Origin: SIG607 sp045648445
GTDB taxonomy: Bacteria > Bacillota > Clostridia > Oscillospirales > Acutalibacteraceae
NCBI GenBank assembly: GCA_045648445.1
Contig: JAZRNY010000037.1
Location: forward strand, 1 to 64,000
Reading direction: 5' to 3'
DNA: 64,000 bases
The position numbers were made by a program, and so were the translations under genes. The number at the start of each line of letters is the position of its first letter. The first letter of the stretch is position 1. Under the pieces are notes generated by a model. It saw only the letters and a list, made by a program, of their open reading frames with translations, searched no databases and had not been told where the DNA came from. Positions 1 through 8,514 of the stretch are shown piece by piece.

Positions 1-55
1 GTATCTCATTTCTTATGCTTTCAGGATATTTTTTCATTCCCTTTTTTCCAGCCAT
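1..55 (-). CDS. Partial protein, probable IS3-family transposase OrfA N-terminus
   Basis: Only the first 18 codons are present (ATG at 55-53), reading MAGKKGMKKYPESIRNEI and running off the window start. A consensus AGGAGG lies about eight bases upstream of the ATG on the minus strand. The lysine-rich start followed by a YPESIR-like stretch resembles the beginning of the helix-turn-helix OrfA of IS3-family transposases, where the protein binds the element ends. With so few residues this is a resemblance only; another small DNA-binding protein is possible. Confidence 0.5.
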   Translation of the reverse strand, partial: MAGKKGMKKYPESIRNEI

Positions 56-61
56 AACAAA

Positions 62-99
62 ACCTCCTATGGTAGTTCTTTAATTCTACCATAGGAGGT
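62..99 (-). promoter_or_regulatory. Hairpin covering the ribosome binding site of the transposase-like gene
   Basis: Two perfectly complementary 14-base arms (62-75 and 86-99) flank a 10-base loop. On the minus strand the second arm contains the AGGAGG of the gene at 55-1, so a read-through transcript would hide the ribosome binding site. This arrangement is known in insertion sequences as protection against transcription from outside. Confidence 0.7.
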
Positions 100-161
100 G
101 CTTTTTTACTATTGTCCGTTTTTACTGGACTTGTTCAAAGGTAAGTGTGCCTTTATTTTTT

Positions 162-183
162 AAATACACTTTATAGTGGATTT
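162..183. promoter_or_regulatory. Short imperfect palindrome upstream of the glycosidase-like gene
   Basis: The sequence reads AAAT-A-CACT-TTAT-AGTG-G-ATTT, an inverted repeat with one mismatched position in each arm. It lies 55 bases upstream of the predicted -35 box of the gene at 298. It could be a repressor or activator site, but no regulator is evident nearby. Confidence 0.3.
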
Positions 184-237
184 AATGAATGTGATTTGCT
201 GTGAAAAAATTTTTCTGTTTTAAAATATCAATTTCAC

Positions 238-266
238 TTTACAAATTTTAGTTTTTAATATACTAT
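238..266 (+). promoter_or_regulatory. Predicted sigma-A promoter of the glycosidase-like gene
   Basis: TTTACA at 238-243 and TACTAT at 261-266 are separated by 17 bases. Transcription would begin about 25 bases before the ribosome binding site GGAGG (286-290) of the gene starting at 298. Confidence 0.5.
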
Positions 267-297
267 TATTATATATTGTGTAAACGGAGGAATTATA

Positions 298-2352
298 ATG
301 AAAGACGTTTTTAATAATAAAGTTCCCGCTCCTTTCACAAACGTAGAAACTGTTGAAACCGAAAAAGGTTGCGAAATTTCTCTTTGGGGCAGAACCTATA
401 AAATCGACAATAATCTTCTTTTTTCATCCATTACCTCTCAGGGTGAAGAATTACTTGCTTCTCCTATAAGAATTAAAGCAGGCGAAAACGGACACGACGT
501 AATCTGGCGCGATATTGACGTAATAGTTGGTGAAACCACCGACCAATACGCTTATGTTTATACCACTGCGCAGAGTGATGCTTTTATCGTTAATATTTCT
601 ACCAAGGTGGAATTTGACGGTCTTGCTACCGCCGACGTAAAGCTTATGCCTAAGGGCTATACCGTTCCTCAGCTTTTCGGTCTTGAGTCAAAAGAAAGCA
701 CTCCTACGCTTCTCGACTATTTCCATATTGAAGTTCCGATTATGGATGATATTGCAAAGCTTTATCACGTTTCTCCCAACAAGGTACATCCCGATGACGA
801 GGGTAATACCGGTAATATGGACAAGTATTCAAGTAGCGCATATCTTAAAGATAAAAACGCTGACCTTGACTTCGCTTCCATTCTTTACGTTGGTAACGAT
901 GATAAGGGTCTTTTCACATACTGCGAATCTAATGAATTATGGCAGCCTGTAGAAAAGTCAAAATCTTATCAGTTTGTTGACGGCGGTGACCACACAATCG
1001 TCAGAATGAGACTTCTTGACGCTCAGCCTTATGCTTGGCAGGACGTTGGAGAAAAGTTCGGTCAGTATAAATATCCCGCTGTAAGCTTTAGAATCGGTTT
1101 CCAGGCTTCTCCCGTTAAGGCATTTCCGAGTAATCCTTATAAAGAAAAGCTTTTACATATCGACTGCTTCAAGAAAATTCAGGGCGATTATATTGATTTC
1201 CTTGCTAATCCCGTTGTTGAGGGTGACACCGAAATCGGTTACGACAGAATTAAGCGTCTTGGCGTAACTACTCTCGTTCTTCACGAAAAGTGGAATAATA
1301 TTCAAAACTACTGGAAATTAACCAAGCGTACCGAACGTCAGCTTACCACCATAATCAGCGAATGTCACAAGCGCGGAATAAAGGTTGTTCCTTATTTCGG
1401 TTACGAAATTTCTACTATGGCTGAGATTTTTGCCGATAACGCTAAAGAGGCTGCGTTACACCGTAAGGGTGAGGACTTCAGAAGCGTACAGTGGTATCGT
1501 TTCCCTGCGCAAAGAGAAATCCCTGTTTGCTATTGCAGTAGTTTTGCCGATAAGTTTGCAAGCGGTCTTGAAGAATTGGTTGATAAGTATGATTTCGACG
1601 GCGTTTACCTTGACGGTACCGCTATGACAAGAGCTTGTCAGAATACCGCTCACGGATGCGGATACGTTGACAGAGACGGCGTACTTCAGCCTACCTACAG
1701 AATGTACCCCATCAGAGAGATGTTCAAGCGTCTTTACGAAACATTTAATTCAAGAGGCAAGATTATTAACTGCCATATTTCCGACTGCGTAAACGGCGGT
1801 GTGCTCGGCTTCGCGCATTCACTTTGGATGGGTGAATACATTCAGTACAACCTCGTTAAAGAGGGTATTAACGAAATGCCTGACGGTTATTTACGCGCTT
1901 CCCATTCGGGCAGAAACTTTGGTATTCCTACCGAGTTTATCGTTTACGAAAATAGACCCATCTGGAACTTTGAAGATGCGCTCGTATTCGCTATGCTTCA
2001 CGGTATTCTTCCCCGTCCAAACGATATAGGCGGACCTCTTGACTTTATGTCGGGCGTATGGAAAATAATTGATAAATTCGATATGGACGGCGCTCAGTTC
2101 GTGCCTTACCATAATAATCCTTATTTTGTAAGCGATAACGAGAACATTAAAATCAGCGCCTTTAAGAAGGACGGTAAGTGGCTTCTCTTCGTGGCTAATG
2201 CAGACGGCTACGACCAGGGCGAAGTTACCATAAACGGCTTTGACGGTAAAAAGATATTCTGCGAAAGCTGTGGAAAAGAACTTAAGGCAGAAAACGGAAA
2301 ACTCACCCTACAGTTTAAGAGATTTGCTCATTACTTCTTAAGTGTAGAGTAA
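298..2352 (+). CDS. Putative glycoside hydrolase (DUF6067/GH123-like TIM barrel)
   Basis: The 684-residue protein has an N-terminal beta-rich region (about 1-270). A barrel-like part (about 280-600) follows with HEKWNNIQNYW, CHKRGIKVVPYFGYE and a strand ending in FDGVYLDGTA, and a short beta-rich C-terminus. The combination of a Trp-rich barrel strand, a 'YFGYE' strand and an acidic residue after a 'DGVYLD' strand is typical of glycosidases. It resembles the uncharacterised DUF6067 group related to GH123. No signal peptide is seen, so it probably acts in the cytoplasm on imported oligosaccharides. The substrate cannot be told from sequence. The start has GGAGG eight bases upstream, and the gene appears to be a single transcription unit with its own promoter and a terminator overlapping its stop codon. 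Confidence 0.6.
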   Translation: MKDVFNNKVPAPFTNVETVETEKGCEISLWGRTYKIDNNLLFSSITSQGEELLASPIRIKAGENGHDVIWRDIDVIVGETTDQYAYVYTTAQSDAFIVNISTKVEFDGLATADVKLMPKGYTVPQLFGLESKESTPTLLDYFHIEVPIMDDIAKLYHVSPNKVHPDDEGNTGNMDKYSSSAYLKDKNADLDFASILYVGNDDKGLFTYCESNELWQPVEKSKSYQFVDGGDHTIVRMRLLDAQPYAWQDVGEKFGQYKYPAVSFRIGFQASPVKAFPSNPYKEKLLHIDCFKKIQGDYIDFLANPVVEGDTEIGYDRIKRLGVTTLVLHEKWNNIQNYWKLTKRTERQLTTIISECHKRGIKVVPYFGYEISTMAEIFADNAKEAALHRKGEDFRSVQWYRFPAQREIPVCYCSSFADKFASGLEELVDKYDFDGVYLDGTAMTRACQNTAHGCGYVDRDGVLQPTYRMYPIREMFKRLYETFNSRGKIINCHISDCVNGGVLGFAHSLWMGEYIQYNLVKEGINEMPDGYLRASHSGRNFGIPTEFIVYENRPIWNFEDALVFAMLHGILPRPNDIGGPLDFMSGVWKIIDKFDMDGAQFVPYHNNPYFVSDNENIKISAFKKDGKWLLFVANADGYDQGEVTINGFDGKKIFCESCGKELKAENGKLTLQFKRFAHYFLSVE

Positions 2353-2379
2353 AAAAAGAGACCGCAAGGTCTCTTTTTT
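2352..2379 (+). terminator. Rho-independent terminator after the glycosidase-like gene
   Basis: A 12-base stem with a GCAA tetraloop (AAAAAAGAGACC / GGTCTCTTTTTT) begins at the last base of the stop codon. The same 28-base hairpin recurs at 23044-23071. Confidence 0.9.
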
Positions 2380-2384
2380 AGTGA

Positions 2385-2414
2385 AAAGGGTACGATATCC
2401 ATATCGTACCCTTT
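2385..2414. repeat. Perfect 14-bp inverted repeat just upstream of a promoter
   Basis: Arms at 2385-2398 and 2401-2414 (AAAGGGTACGATAT and its complement) are separated by only CC. There is no T-tract, so it is not a second standard terminator. It ends five bases before the -35 box of the peptidase promoter and could be an operator or a boundary element. Confidence 0.6.
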
Positions 2415-2418
2415 GTTC

Positions 2419-2447
2419 TTGCAAAAAGTTGGGATTTGGTATATAAT
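2419..2447 (+). promoter_or_regulatory. Predicted sigma-A promoter of the M20 peptidase gene
   Basis: TTGCAA (2419-2424), a 17-base spacer and TATAAT (2442-2447). Its position means that in-frame start codons upstream of about 2454 cannot be used, which supports the GTG start at 2464. Confidence 0.6.
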
Positions 2448-2463
2448 TTTTTTGGTGATTGAA

Positions 2464-3609
2464 GTGACGAAAATTTATGAAAGCATACCTTCTTTAGAAA
2501 AACAGTACGTCGAGTTTTGGGAAGAAGTATGTAATATTGAAAGTCCGACCGATAATAAAGAGGCAATTGATAAAGTTGGCGCACTTTTTATAAAAAAAGC
2601 AGAAGATTTGGGATTTAAAATCGAAAAATGCAAACAAAAGGTGTCGGGTGATGCAATATGCATTACTATGAACGAAGAAATCGCAGAAAAACCGATTTGC
2701 TTTTCTGCGCATATTGATACGGTACATCCTGTTGGGGCTTTCGGTTATCCTCCGGTGAAAATTAAAGACGGAATTATATACGGCCCCGGTGTTACCGATT
2801 GTAAAGGCGGCGCAGTGGCAGGTCTTTTTGCTATGCACGTATTAAAGAACAATGGTTTTAATACTCGTCCGGTAAAACTTATAATTCAAACCGATGAAGA
2901 AACTAGCAGTAAAGGCAGTAATAAAGAAACCATTAAGTTTATGGCGGAAAAAGCCAAAGATTCTGTTGGATTTATAAATCTTGAGGGACTTAGAAACGGT
3001 GGAATGGTACTTAAAAGAAAGGGAATACTCCGTTTTGAAATAAAGGTAAAAGGTGTGTCGGTGCACGCTTCGTCTTGTGTTGACGGCGCAAGTGCAATAA
3101 GACAGGCAGCACATATTATAGTCGAACTTGAAAAGTTTAAGGATGCTTTAGGAATTACTTCTAACTGTGGAATAATAAAAGGCGGAACTGCTGCAAATAC
3201 GGTGCCGAGCGACTGCACTATGGAATTTGATTTTAGGTTTTCTAACAAACTTGAATATCAAACTATAAAACAAAAGGTAAAAGAGGTTTGCGAAAATAAC
3301 GCCGTAAAAGGAACTAAAACACAGTATGTTTTAAAAAGCGAAAGGGTTTGTATGGAAGAAACCGAGAAAAACCTTGCGCTTTATGAAAAAATAGAAGAAA
3401 TTTTCGAACAAAACGGGTTAAAAAGACTTGGCAAAACCTTTAGCGGTGGGGGGAGCGATGCGGCTGATATGACGGCTTTTGACATACCCACCGTTGACGG
3501 ACTGGGCGTTTACGGTTCAAAAATACACTCGGTTGATGAATATGCCCAAATACCATCGTTGTGCCAAACGGTAAAGCGTTTGTGTGCTATAGCGGTGAAA
3601 ATAAAGTAA
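2464..3609 (+). CDS. M20-family metallopeptidase
   Basis: The 381-residue protein shows the full dinuclear zinc site of M20 peptidases. In order it has FSAHIDTVHP (first His and Asp, near residue 83), GPGVTDCKGG (bridging Asp), QTDEET (catalytic Glu and metal Glu), an INLEG acidic ligand and the C-terminal SKIHSVDE histidine. These enzymes hydrolyse amino-acid amides or small peptides in the cytoplasm; ArgE/DapE/CPG2-like members have varied substrates. GTG at 2464 is preferred as start because GGTGAT lies five bases upstream, whereas earlier in-frame codons fall inside the promoter. The substrate is not predictable. Confidence 0.85.
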   Translation: MTKIYESIPSLEKQYVEFWEEVCNIESPTDNKEAIDKVGALFIKKAEDLGFKIEKCKQKVSGDAICITMNEEIAEKPICFSAHIDTVHPVGAFGYPPVKIKDGIIYGPGVTDCKGGAVAGLFAMHVLKNNGFNTRPVKLIIQTDEETSSKGSNKETIKFMAEKAKDSVGFINLEGLRNGGMVLKRKGILRFEIKVKGVSVHASSCVDGASAIRQAAHIIVELEKFKDALGITSNCGIIKGGTAANTVPSDCTMEFDFRFSNKLEYQTIKQKVKEVCENNAVKGTKTQYVLKSERVCMEETEKNLALYEKIEEIFEQNGLKRLGKTFSGGGSDAADMTAFDIPTVDGLGVYGSKIHSVDEYAQIPSLCQTVKRLCAIAVKIK

Positions 3610-3635
3610 TAAATTGTAAATTTATGGCGGAATAC

Positions 3636-3664
3636 TTGATTTTTTGAAAGAAAAATATTATACT
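3636..3664 (+). promoter_or_regulatory. Predicted promoter of the LtaS-like gene
   Basis: TTGATT (3636-3641), 17 bases, TATACT (3659-3664), about 40 bases upstream of the start codon. Confidence 0.5.
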
Positions 3665-3704
3665 AAAATTTGCGGAATTAATTTTAATGATTGGGATGTA
3701 ATAA

Positions 3705-5690
3705 ATGGGTAGAAAAGTAAAAAAATTCGGACATCTTTATTTTATGTTGCTTTTTCCGGCAGTTTTAACATATTATGAATTGCTTTTTAGAATAGGAACG
3801 GTAAGAGAACTCTTTAAGTGGAGTTCTCTTTATCTGCTTCTTTTTTCATTTGCTTACGGTGTTATAGGTTATCTTTTTTCTTCGATTTTTAAAAATCGTA
3901 AGGTAAACAAGATTATATCCGCCTCTATTATAGGTGTGACCGGAATTATTTATATAGTAGAATTTCTTGTTTATAAATTCTTTAAAGTTTTTTACGATAT
4001 AAATACTGTTACAGGCGCCGCAGGTGATGCAGCAACAACCTATACTACCGAGATTTTTCAACTTATCTTAAAAAACCTTTGGGCAGTTATTTTATTTATA
4101 GCGCCTACGGTTTTATATATTTTGTTTTCTGACAGATTTATTCCTGCCTATAAATCAAAGGGTTCGGTACGTATGGTTTCCGCCTGTTTATCGTTACTTA
4201 GTTTTGTTTTGGCGGCATTGTTGATTACAACCAGCAGTATTTACGGACCGATTTATAAATCGCAGTATAACTTCCAATCTGCAGTAGGGGATTTCGGTCT
4301 TGCTACAGGATTGCGTCTTGATATTAAATATCTTCTTTTTGGCAGAGACAGCGGTTTTGAGAATAGCGATCCTAACGGTGAAGGTAACGAAACCCCACCC
4401 GAAGACGAACCTATTGTATACGGTAAAAATGAACTTGACCTTGATTTTGCCGCTCTTGATGAGGGCGCATCTACTAAAATTAAAAATCTTAACGCATACG
4501 TAAGTACCTTAAAGGCTTCAAGCAAAAACGAATATACGGGTATATTTAAGGGCAAAAACCTTGTGCTGATTTCTGCAGAAGCGTTTACTGCAGAGGTTAT
4601 TGACTCAACCCTTACGCCCACTCTTTATAGACTTGCTAATAAGGGTATTCAGTTTACTGATTACTATCAGCCTTCAAGCGCAGGTACTACAGGCGGTGAA
4701 TATCAAAACGTTTTCGGTATGCTTCCTATGGCAGGCGGACGTTCCTTTAAGAATACTGCAAAAACTCTTAACTACTATACTATGGGAAGTCAACTTAACA
4801 GACTTGGCTATTACGGAAAGGCTTTCCACAATAACTCTTATACCTATTACGACCGTCATAAAACACATACTAAACTTGGTTATAGCGACGGCTTTATGGG
4901 ACAGGGTAATGGTATGGAAGAGTTTGTTAAAAATGCTTGGCCTCAAAGTGACCTTGAAATGTTCCAAGGTACTTTGCCAACCTATATTGATAAACAACCA
5001 TTTAACGTTTATTATATGTCAGTAAGCGGACATAGCGGTTATACAAAAACCGGTAACTCTATGACCAATAAAAACTGGGATAAGGTTAAAGACCTCAACT
5101 ATTCAGATTCCGTAAAAGGATATTTGGCAGCCAACCTTGAACTTGAAAATGCGCTGACCTATATGGTAGGCGAACTTGAAGCAAAAGGTATTGCCGACAA
5201 TACGGTTATCGTAATTTCTACCGACCATTTCCCCTATGGACTTGACGAAGCAGGAACTCTTGGAAATATGCCGTATCTTTCCGAACTTTACGGATACAAA
5301 GTTACCGATTATTTTGAAAGAGACCATAACCGTCTTATAATTTGGAGTGGTTGTCTTGAAAAGATGGATCCAATAGTTGTTGACACTCCAACCTTTAGTC
5401 TTGATATTTTGCCAACGCTATCTAATCTTTTCGGCACAGAGTTTGATTCTCGTTTAATGCCGGGCAGAGACGTATTTTCAGATGCGACTCCGCTTGTTTA
5501 TAATACCAACTATGATTGGAAAACCGATCTTGGTACCTACTATTCTTCAAAGGGTAAATTTGTTCCCGTTAATGATACGGTAGTAATCCCTGAAAATTAT
5601 GTAGAAGATATGAAAAAGGTTGTGCGAAATAAAATAAACTTCAGCACAAACGCTCCGGCGGTAGATTATTATAGACACATATTTGGATAA
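3705..5690 (+). CDS. LtaS-family membrane sulfatase-fold enzyme (lipoteichoic acid synthase-like)
   Basis: The 661-residue protein begins with five predicted membrane helices (about residues 10-28, 40-60, 70-92, 122-142 and 157-178). An acidic linker follows (about 215-250), then an extracellular alkaline-phosphatase/sulfatase-type domain. Metal-site residues match LtaS: Glu in ISAEAF, the Thr nucleophile in SSAGTTGGEYQ and Asp-His in STDHFPYG. LtaS enzymes transfer glycerol-phosphate from phosphatidylglycerol to build lipoteichoic acid on the outer face of the membrane; related members transfer phosphoglycerol or phosphoethanolamine to other glycans. No other lipoteichoic acid gene is adjacent, so the exact acceptor is uncertain. 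Confidence 0.85.
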   Translation: MGRKVKKFGHLYFMLLFPAVLTYYELLFRIGTVRELFKWSSLYLLLFSFAYGVIGYLFSSIFKNRKVNKIISASIIGVTGIIYIVEFLVYKFFKVFYDINTVTGAAGDAATTYTTEIFQLILKNLWAVILFIAPTVLYILFSDRFIPAYKSKGSVRMVSACLSLLSFVLAALLITTSSIYGPIYKSQYNFQSAVGDFGLATGLRLDIKYLLFGRDSGFENSDPNGEGNETPPEDEPIVYGKNELDLDFAALDEGASTKIKNLNAYVSTLKASSKNEYTGIFKGKNLVLISAEAFTAEVIDSTLTPTLYRLANKGIQFTDYYQPSSAGTTGGEYQNVFGMLPMAGGRSFKNTAKTLNYYTMGSQLNRLGYYGKAFHNNSYTYYDRHKTHTKLGYSDGFMGQGNGMEEFVKNAWPQSDLEMFQGTLPTYIDKQPFNVYYMSVSGHSGYTKTGNSMTNKNWDKVKDLNYSDSVKGYLAANLELENALTYMVGELEAKGIADNTVIVISTDHFPYGLDEAGTLGNMPYLSELYGYKVTDYFERDHNRLIIWSGCLEKMDPIVVDTPTFSLDILPTLSNLFGTEFDSRLMPGRDVFSDATPLVYNTNYDWKTDLGTYYSSKGKFVPVNDTVVIPENYVEDMKKVVRNKINFSTNAPAVDYYRHIFG

Positions 5691-5714
5691 AAAACGGGCA
5701 CTGCCCGTTTTTTT
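5689..5714 (+). terminator. Rho-independent terminator after the LtaS-like gene
   Basis: Stem AAAAAACGGGC / GCCCGTTTTTT with a three-base loop, followed by more T residues. It begins within the stop codon. Confidence 0.9.
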
Positions 5715-5726
5715 GTTTTAAAGCAC

Positions 5727-5755
5727 TTGCAAAAAACAAGTATTTATAGTATAAT
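5727..5755 (+). promoter_or_regulatory. Predicted promoter of the aminotransferase gene
   Basis: TTGCAA (5727-5732), 17 bases, TATAAT (5750-5755). Confidence 0.6.
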
Positions 5756-5790
5756 TTTAAAGTTATATAGAATGGAGGAAAGTATTTTTT

Positions 5791-7068
5791 ATGAACAGTT
5801 ACCTTTCTATGTCGAAAGATGAACTTTCGGCAGAATTTTCTAAAGTTAAAAAAGAATATGCCTTTCTTACTACCTTAGGTCTTCATCTTGATATGTCAAG
5901 AGGTAAGCCCGGCGCTGACCAAATGGATTTAAGCAGACGTATGTTCGACCTTGTGGGTAATGATTTAGGCTTCAAAAATAAGGATGGGATTGATTGCAGA
6001 AACTACGGCGGTCTTGACGGACTTAGCGAACTTAAAGAACTTTTTGCAGGGATTTTAGGTTTGCTTCCTTCTCAGATTATCGTGGGCGGTAATTCTTCGC
6101 TTAATATGATGTACGATACCATTGCTCAGGCTATGACACACGGTCTTGGTGGAGAACCTTGGATGAAACAGGGCGAAATCAAGTTTATTTGTCCTGTTCC
6201 GGGTTATGACCGTCACTTTGCAATTACTGAACATTTTGGTATTAAAATGATACCGATTCAAAATAATGAAGACGGACCCGATATGGACAAAATCGAGGAA
6301 CTTATTAAAGATCCCGCCGTTAAAGGTATGTGGTGTGTTCCTAAGTATTCTAATCCTGAAGGAATTACCTATAGTGACGAAGTTGTAAAGCGTCTTGCAA
6401 ATATGAAACCTGCTGCTAAGGATTTTCGTATTTTTTGGGATAATGCGTACGCTATTCACGACCTATATGAAGAAGGCGATGAACTTTTAAACATATATGA
6501 CGAATGTGTAAAAGCGGGTAACCCTGACTTAGTTATTATGTTTACTTCTACTTCTAAAATCACCTTCCCGGGCGCAGGTGTTGCGGCTCAGGCGGCAAGT
6601 CCGAATAACGTAGAAATTCTTAAAAGCAGAATGATGTTCCAGACTATCGGACCAGATAAACTTAACCAGTTGCGCCATGCAAGAGCGTTTAAGAGCGTTG
6701 CCGACGTTAAGGAACATATGAAGGAACACGCAGGTATTTTAAGACCTAAGTTCGAAAGTGTATTAAATGAACTTGAAAACGAACTTGAGGGACTTGAAAT
6801 CGCAAAATGGAATACTCCCAAAGGCGGATATTTTATTAGTCTTAATGTAATGGACGGATGCGCTAAAAGGGTAGAAGAACTTTGCGCAGGAGCAGGAATG
6901 ATTCTTACTAAAGTAGGCGCAACGTATCCTTACGGTTATGATGAAAACGATAGCAATATCCGTATTGCTCCATCTTTTCCGCCGGTTGAGGAAATCAAAA
7001 AGGCTTCGAGAGTTCTTTGTGTATCGGTAAGATATGCAGTTCTTGAAAAACTGTTAAGTGAAAAGTAA
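5791..7068 (+). CDS. PLP-dependent aminotransferase, class Ic / MocR-type (AspT-like)
   Basis: The 425-residue protein has the fold-type I pattern: an N-terminal substrate loop LDMSRGKPG, the cofactor-contact region IVGGNSSLNMM, CVPKYSNPEG, FWDNAYAIHD and the PLP lysine in FTSTSKITFPGAG. The LDMSRGKP and YSNPEG signatures match the Aminotran_MocR group that includes aspartate aminotransferase AspT of Corynebacterium. The likely reaction is transamination between aspartate (or another amino acid) and 2-oxoglutarate in the cytoplasm. There is no helix-turn-helix domain, so it is not a MocR regulator. It is transcribed alone from its own promoter, with GGAGG before the ATG. Confidence 0.85.
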   Translation: MNSYLSMSKDELSAEFSKVKKEYAFLTTLGLHLDMSRGKPGADQMDLSRRMFDLVGNDLGFKNKDGIDCRNYGGLDGLSELKELFAGILGLLPSQIIVGGNSSLNMMYDTIAQAMTHGLGGEPWMKQGEIKFICPVPGYDRHFAITEHFGIKMIPIQNNEDGPDMDKIEELIKDPAVKGMWCVPKYSNPEGITYSDEVVKRLANMKPAAKDFRIFWDNAYAIHDLYEEGDELLNIYDECVKAGNPDLVIMFTSTSKITFPGAGVAAQAASPNNVEILKSRMMFQTIGPDKLNQLRHARAFKSVADVKEHMKEHAGILRPKFESVLNELENELEGLEIAKWNTPKGGYFISLNVMDGCAKRVEELCAGAGMILTKVGATYPYGYDENDSNIRIAPSFPPVEEIKKASRVLCVSVRYAVLEKLLSEK

Positions 7069-7075
7069 TTATACA

Positions 7076-7104
7076 TTGACTTTTAAATGGATAATATGTA
7101 TAAT
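7076..7104 (+). promoter_or_regulatory. Predicted promoter of secDF
   Basis: TTGACT (7076-7081), 17 bases, TATAAT (7099-7104). Confidence 0.65.
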
Positions 7105-7137
7105 TAATATATTAATTTAAAAAATGGAGGACTTGTA

Positions 7138-8514
7138 ATGAAGAACAAAAGAGCAAGTAAAATTACATTTTTTGTAGTTTTCATTTTGATTCTTGTTCTG
7201 ACCTACACCGCATTCTTCGGAATTGAAAGTTATCACGGCGATACCCGTAACGTTTACGTTAAGGGCGCACAGGATATTCGCTGGGGTATTGATATTCGTG
7301 GCGGTGTTGAAGCGGTATTTACCCCAAATATTCCCGACAGTCAGATAACTGACGCCGAAATGGATGCCGCAAAAGCCATTATTGATACACGAATGGTTAA
7401 CCAGAACATAACAGACTATGAAATTTATGCTGATAAAGAAAATAAACAGATAGTTGTTCGTTTCCCTTGGGCTGCAGACGACAGTTCTATGGACCCTGCT
7501 GCTGCAGTTGCTTCCCTTGGTGAAACAGCAGAACTTTCTTTCTGTAAGTCATCTACCTATGATGCTAACAACATTCTTTTCACAGGTGAGCATATTGAAA
7601 AGGCAGAGGCTGTTTATACCGAAGAAAACGGTTGGGTAGTTTCTCTTGACCTAGACAGTACGGCAACAAGCATTTTTGCTACTGCTACTTCTGAATTGGC
7701 TTCTTCTAAAGGTCAAATAGCAATTTGTATGGATCAATCGGTTATTTCTGCTCCTACTGTTGAGGTTGCTATTCCCGACGGTAGCGCTATTATAACCGGT
7801 ATGGAAAATGCTGAAAACGCAATTGACCTTGCTAACAAGATTAATGCAGGTGCGCTTCCTTTTGCACTTAGTGTTGACGATAGCAAACTTTCAATCGTTT
7901 CCGCTACTCTTGGTGCTAACGCACTTAACGTAATGGTTATTGCCGGTGCTATTGCATTTGGCGTTATCTGCATACTTATGATTGTTCGTTACAGACTTAA
8001 CGGCGTTGTTGCTTCAATTGCACTTCTCGGACAACTTGCAGGTACCATTGCTGCTATTTCGGGCTACTTCCCAAGTGTTGATAGTTTCACCCTTACAATT
8101 CCCGGTATTGCAGGTATTATCCTTTCTATCGGTGTTGGTGTTGACTGTAATGTTATTGCTGCCGAAAGAATTCGTCAGGAATTTAAAAACGGTAGAACTA
8201 TAGACGGCGCTATTAATAACGGCTTTAAAAACTCTTTGAGCGCAATTGTTGACGGTAACGTAACCATTCTTATTGTTGCAATAGTTCTTATGGGTGCGTT
8301 TGGTACAAGCGGTATCGTATTCTATAAGTTGTTCTCTTGGTTATTCGGCGCTTCTATCGCAGGTGCTATCTACTCTTTCGGTTACACACTCTTAATCGGT
8401 GTTATCTTTAACTTCATAATGGGTGTGCTTTGTTCAAAGTGGATGCTAAAGAGTGTTTCGCAACTTAAATTCTTGCGTAACCCCTGGCTTTATGGAGGTA
8501 AGAGAAATGGCTAA
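7138..8514 (+). CDS. secD: Protein translocase subunit SecD
   Basis: The 458-residue protein has one N-terminal membrane helix (about 9-30), the DIRGGVEAVF motif that opens the SecD periplasmic-type domain, a large extracytoplasmic region to about residue 260, then five hydrophobic helices. The conserved ISIGVGVDCNVIAAERIRQE segment corresponds to the fourth-helix Asp region of SecD. SecD works with SecF and the SecYEG channel and uses the ion gradient to pull exported proteins across the membrane. The gene overlaps secF by eight bases, so the two are translationally coupled. SecD and SecF are separate here, whereas in Bacillus they are fused. Confidence 0.95.
   Translation: MKNKRASKITFFVVFILILVLTYTAFFGIESYHGDTRNVYVKGAQDIRWGIDIRGGVEAVFTPNIPDSQITDAEMDAAKAIIDTRMVNQNITDYEIYADKENKQIVVRFPWAADDSSMDPAAAVASLGETAELSFCKSSTYDANNILFTGEHIEKAEAVYTEENGWVVSLDLDSTATSIFATATSELASSKGQIAICMDQSVISAPTVEVAIPDGSAIITGMENAENAIDLANKINAGALPFALSVDDSKLSIVSATLGANALNVMVIAGAIAFGVICILMIVRYRLNGVVASIALLGQLAGTIAAISGYFPSVDSFTLTIPGIAGIILSIGVGVDCNVIAAERIRQEFKNGRTIDGAINNGFKNSLSAIVDGNVTILIVAIVLMGAFGTSGIVFYKLFSWLFGASIAGAIYSFGYTLLIGVIFNFIMGVLCSKWMLKSVSQLKFLRNPWLYGGKRNG

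Larger units (their letters stand above)
1..137 (-). mobile_element. End of an IS3-like insertion sequence, cut by the window edge
   Basis: The minus strand shows the start of a small basic protein with a strong ribosome binding site. Ahead of it is a long hairpin, then an end-like sequence reading TGAACAAGTCCAGTAAAAAC from about position 137. Many IS3-family elements have a short terminal repeat, a hairpin over the transposase ribosome binding site and a lysine-rich OrfA start, so this is probably the left end of such an element. The exact boundary is a guess, because the other end lies outside the window. Confidence 0.5.
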
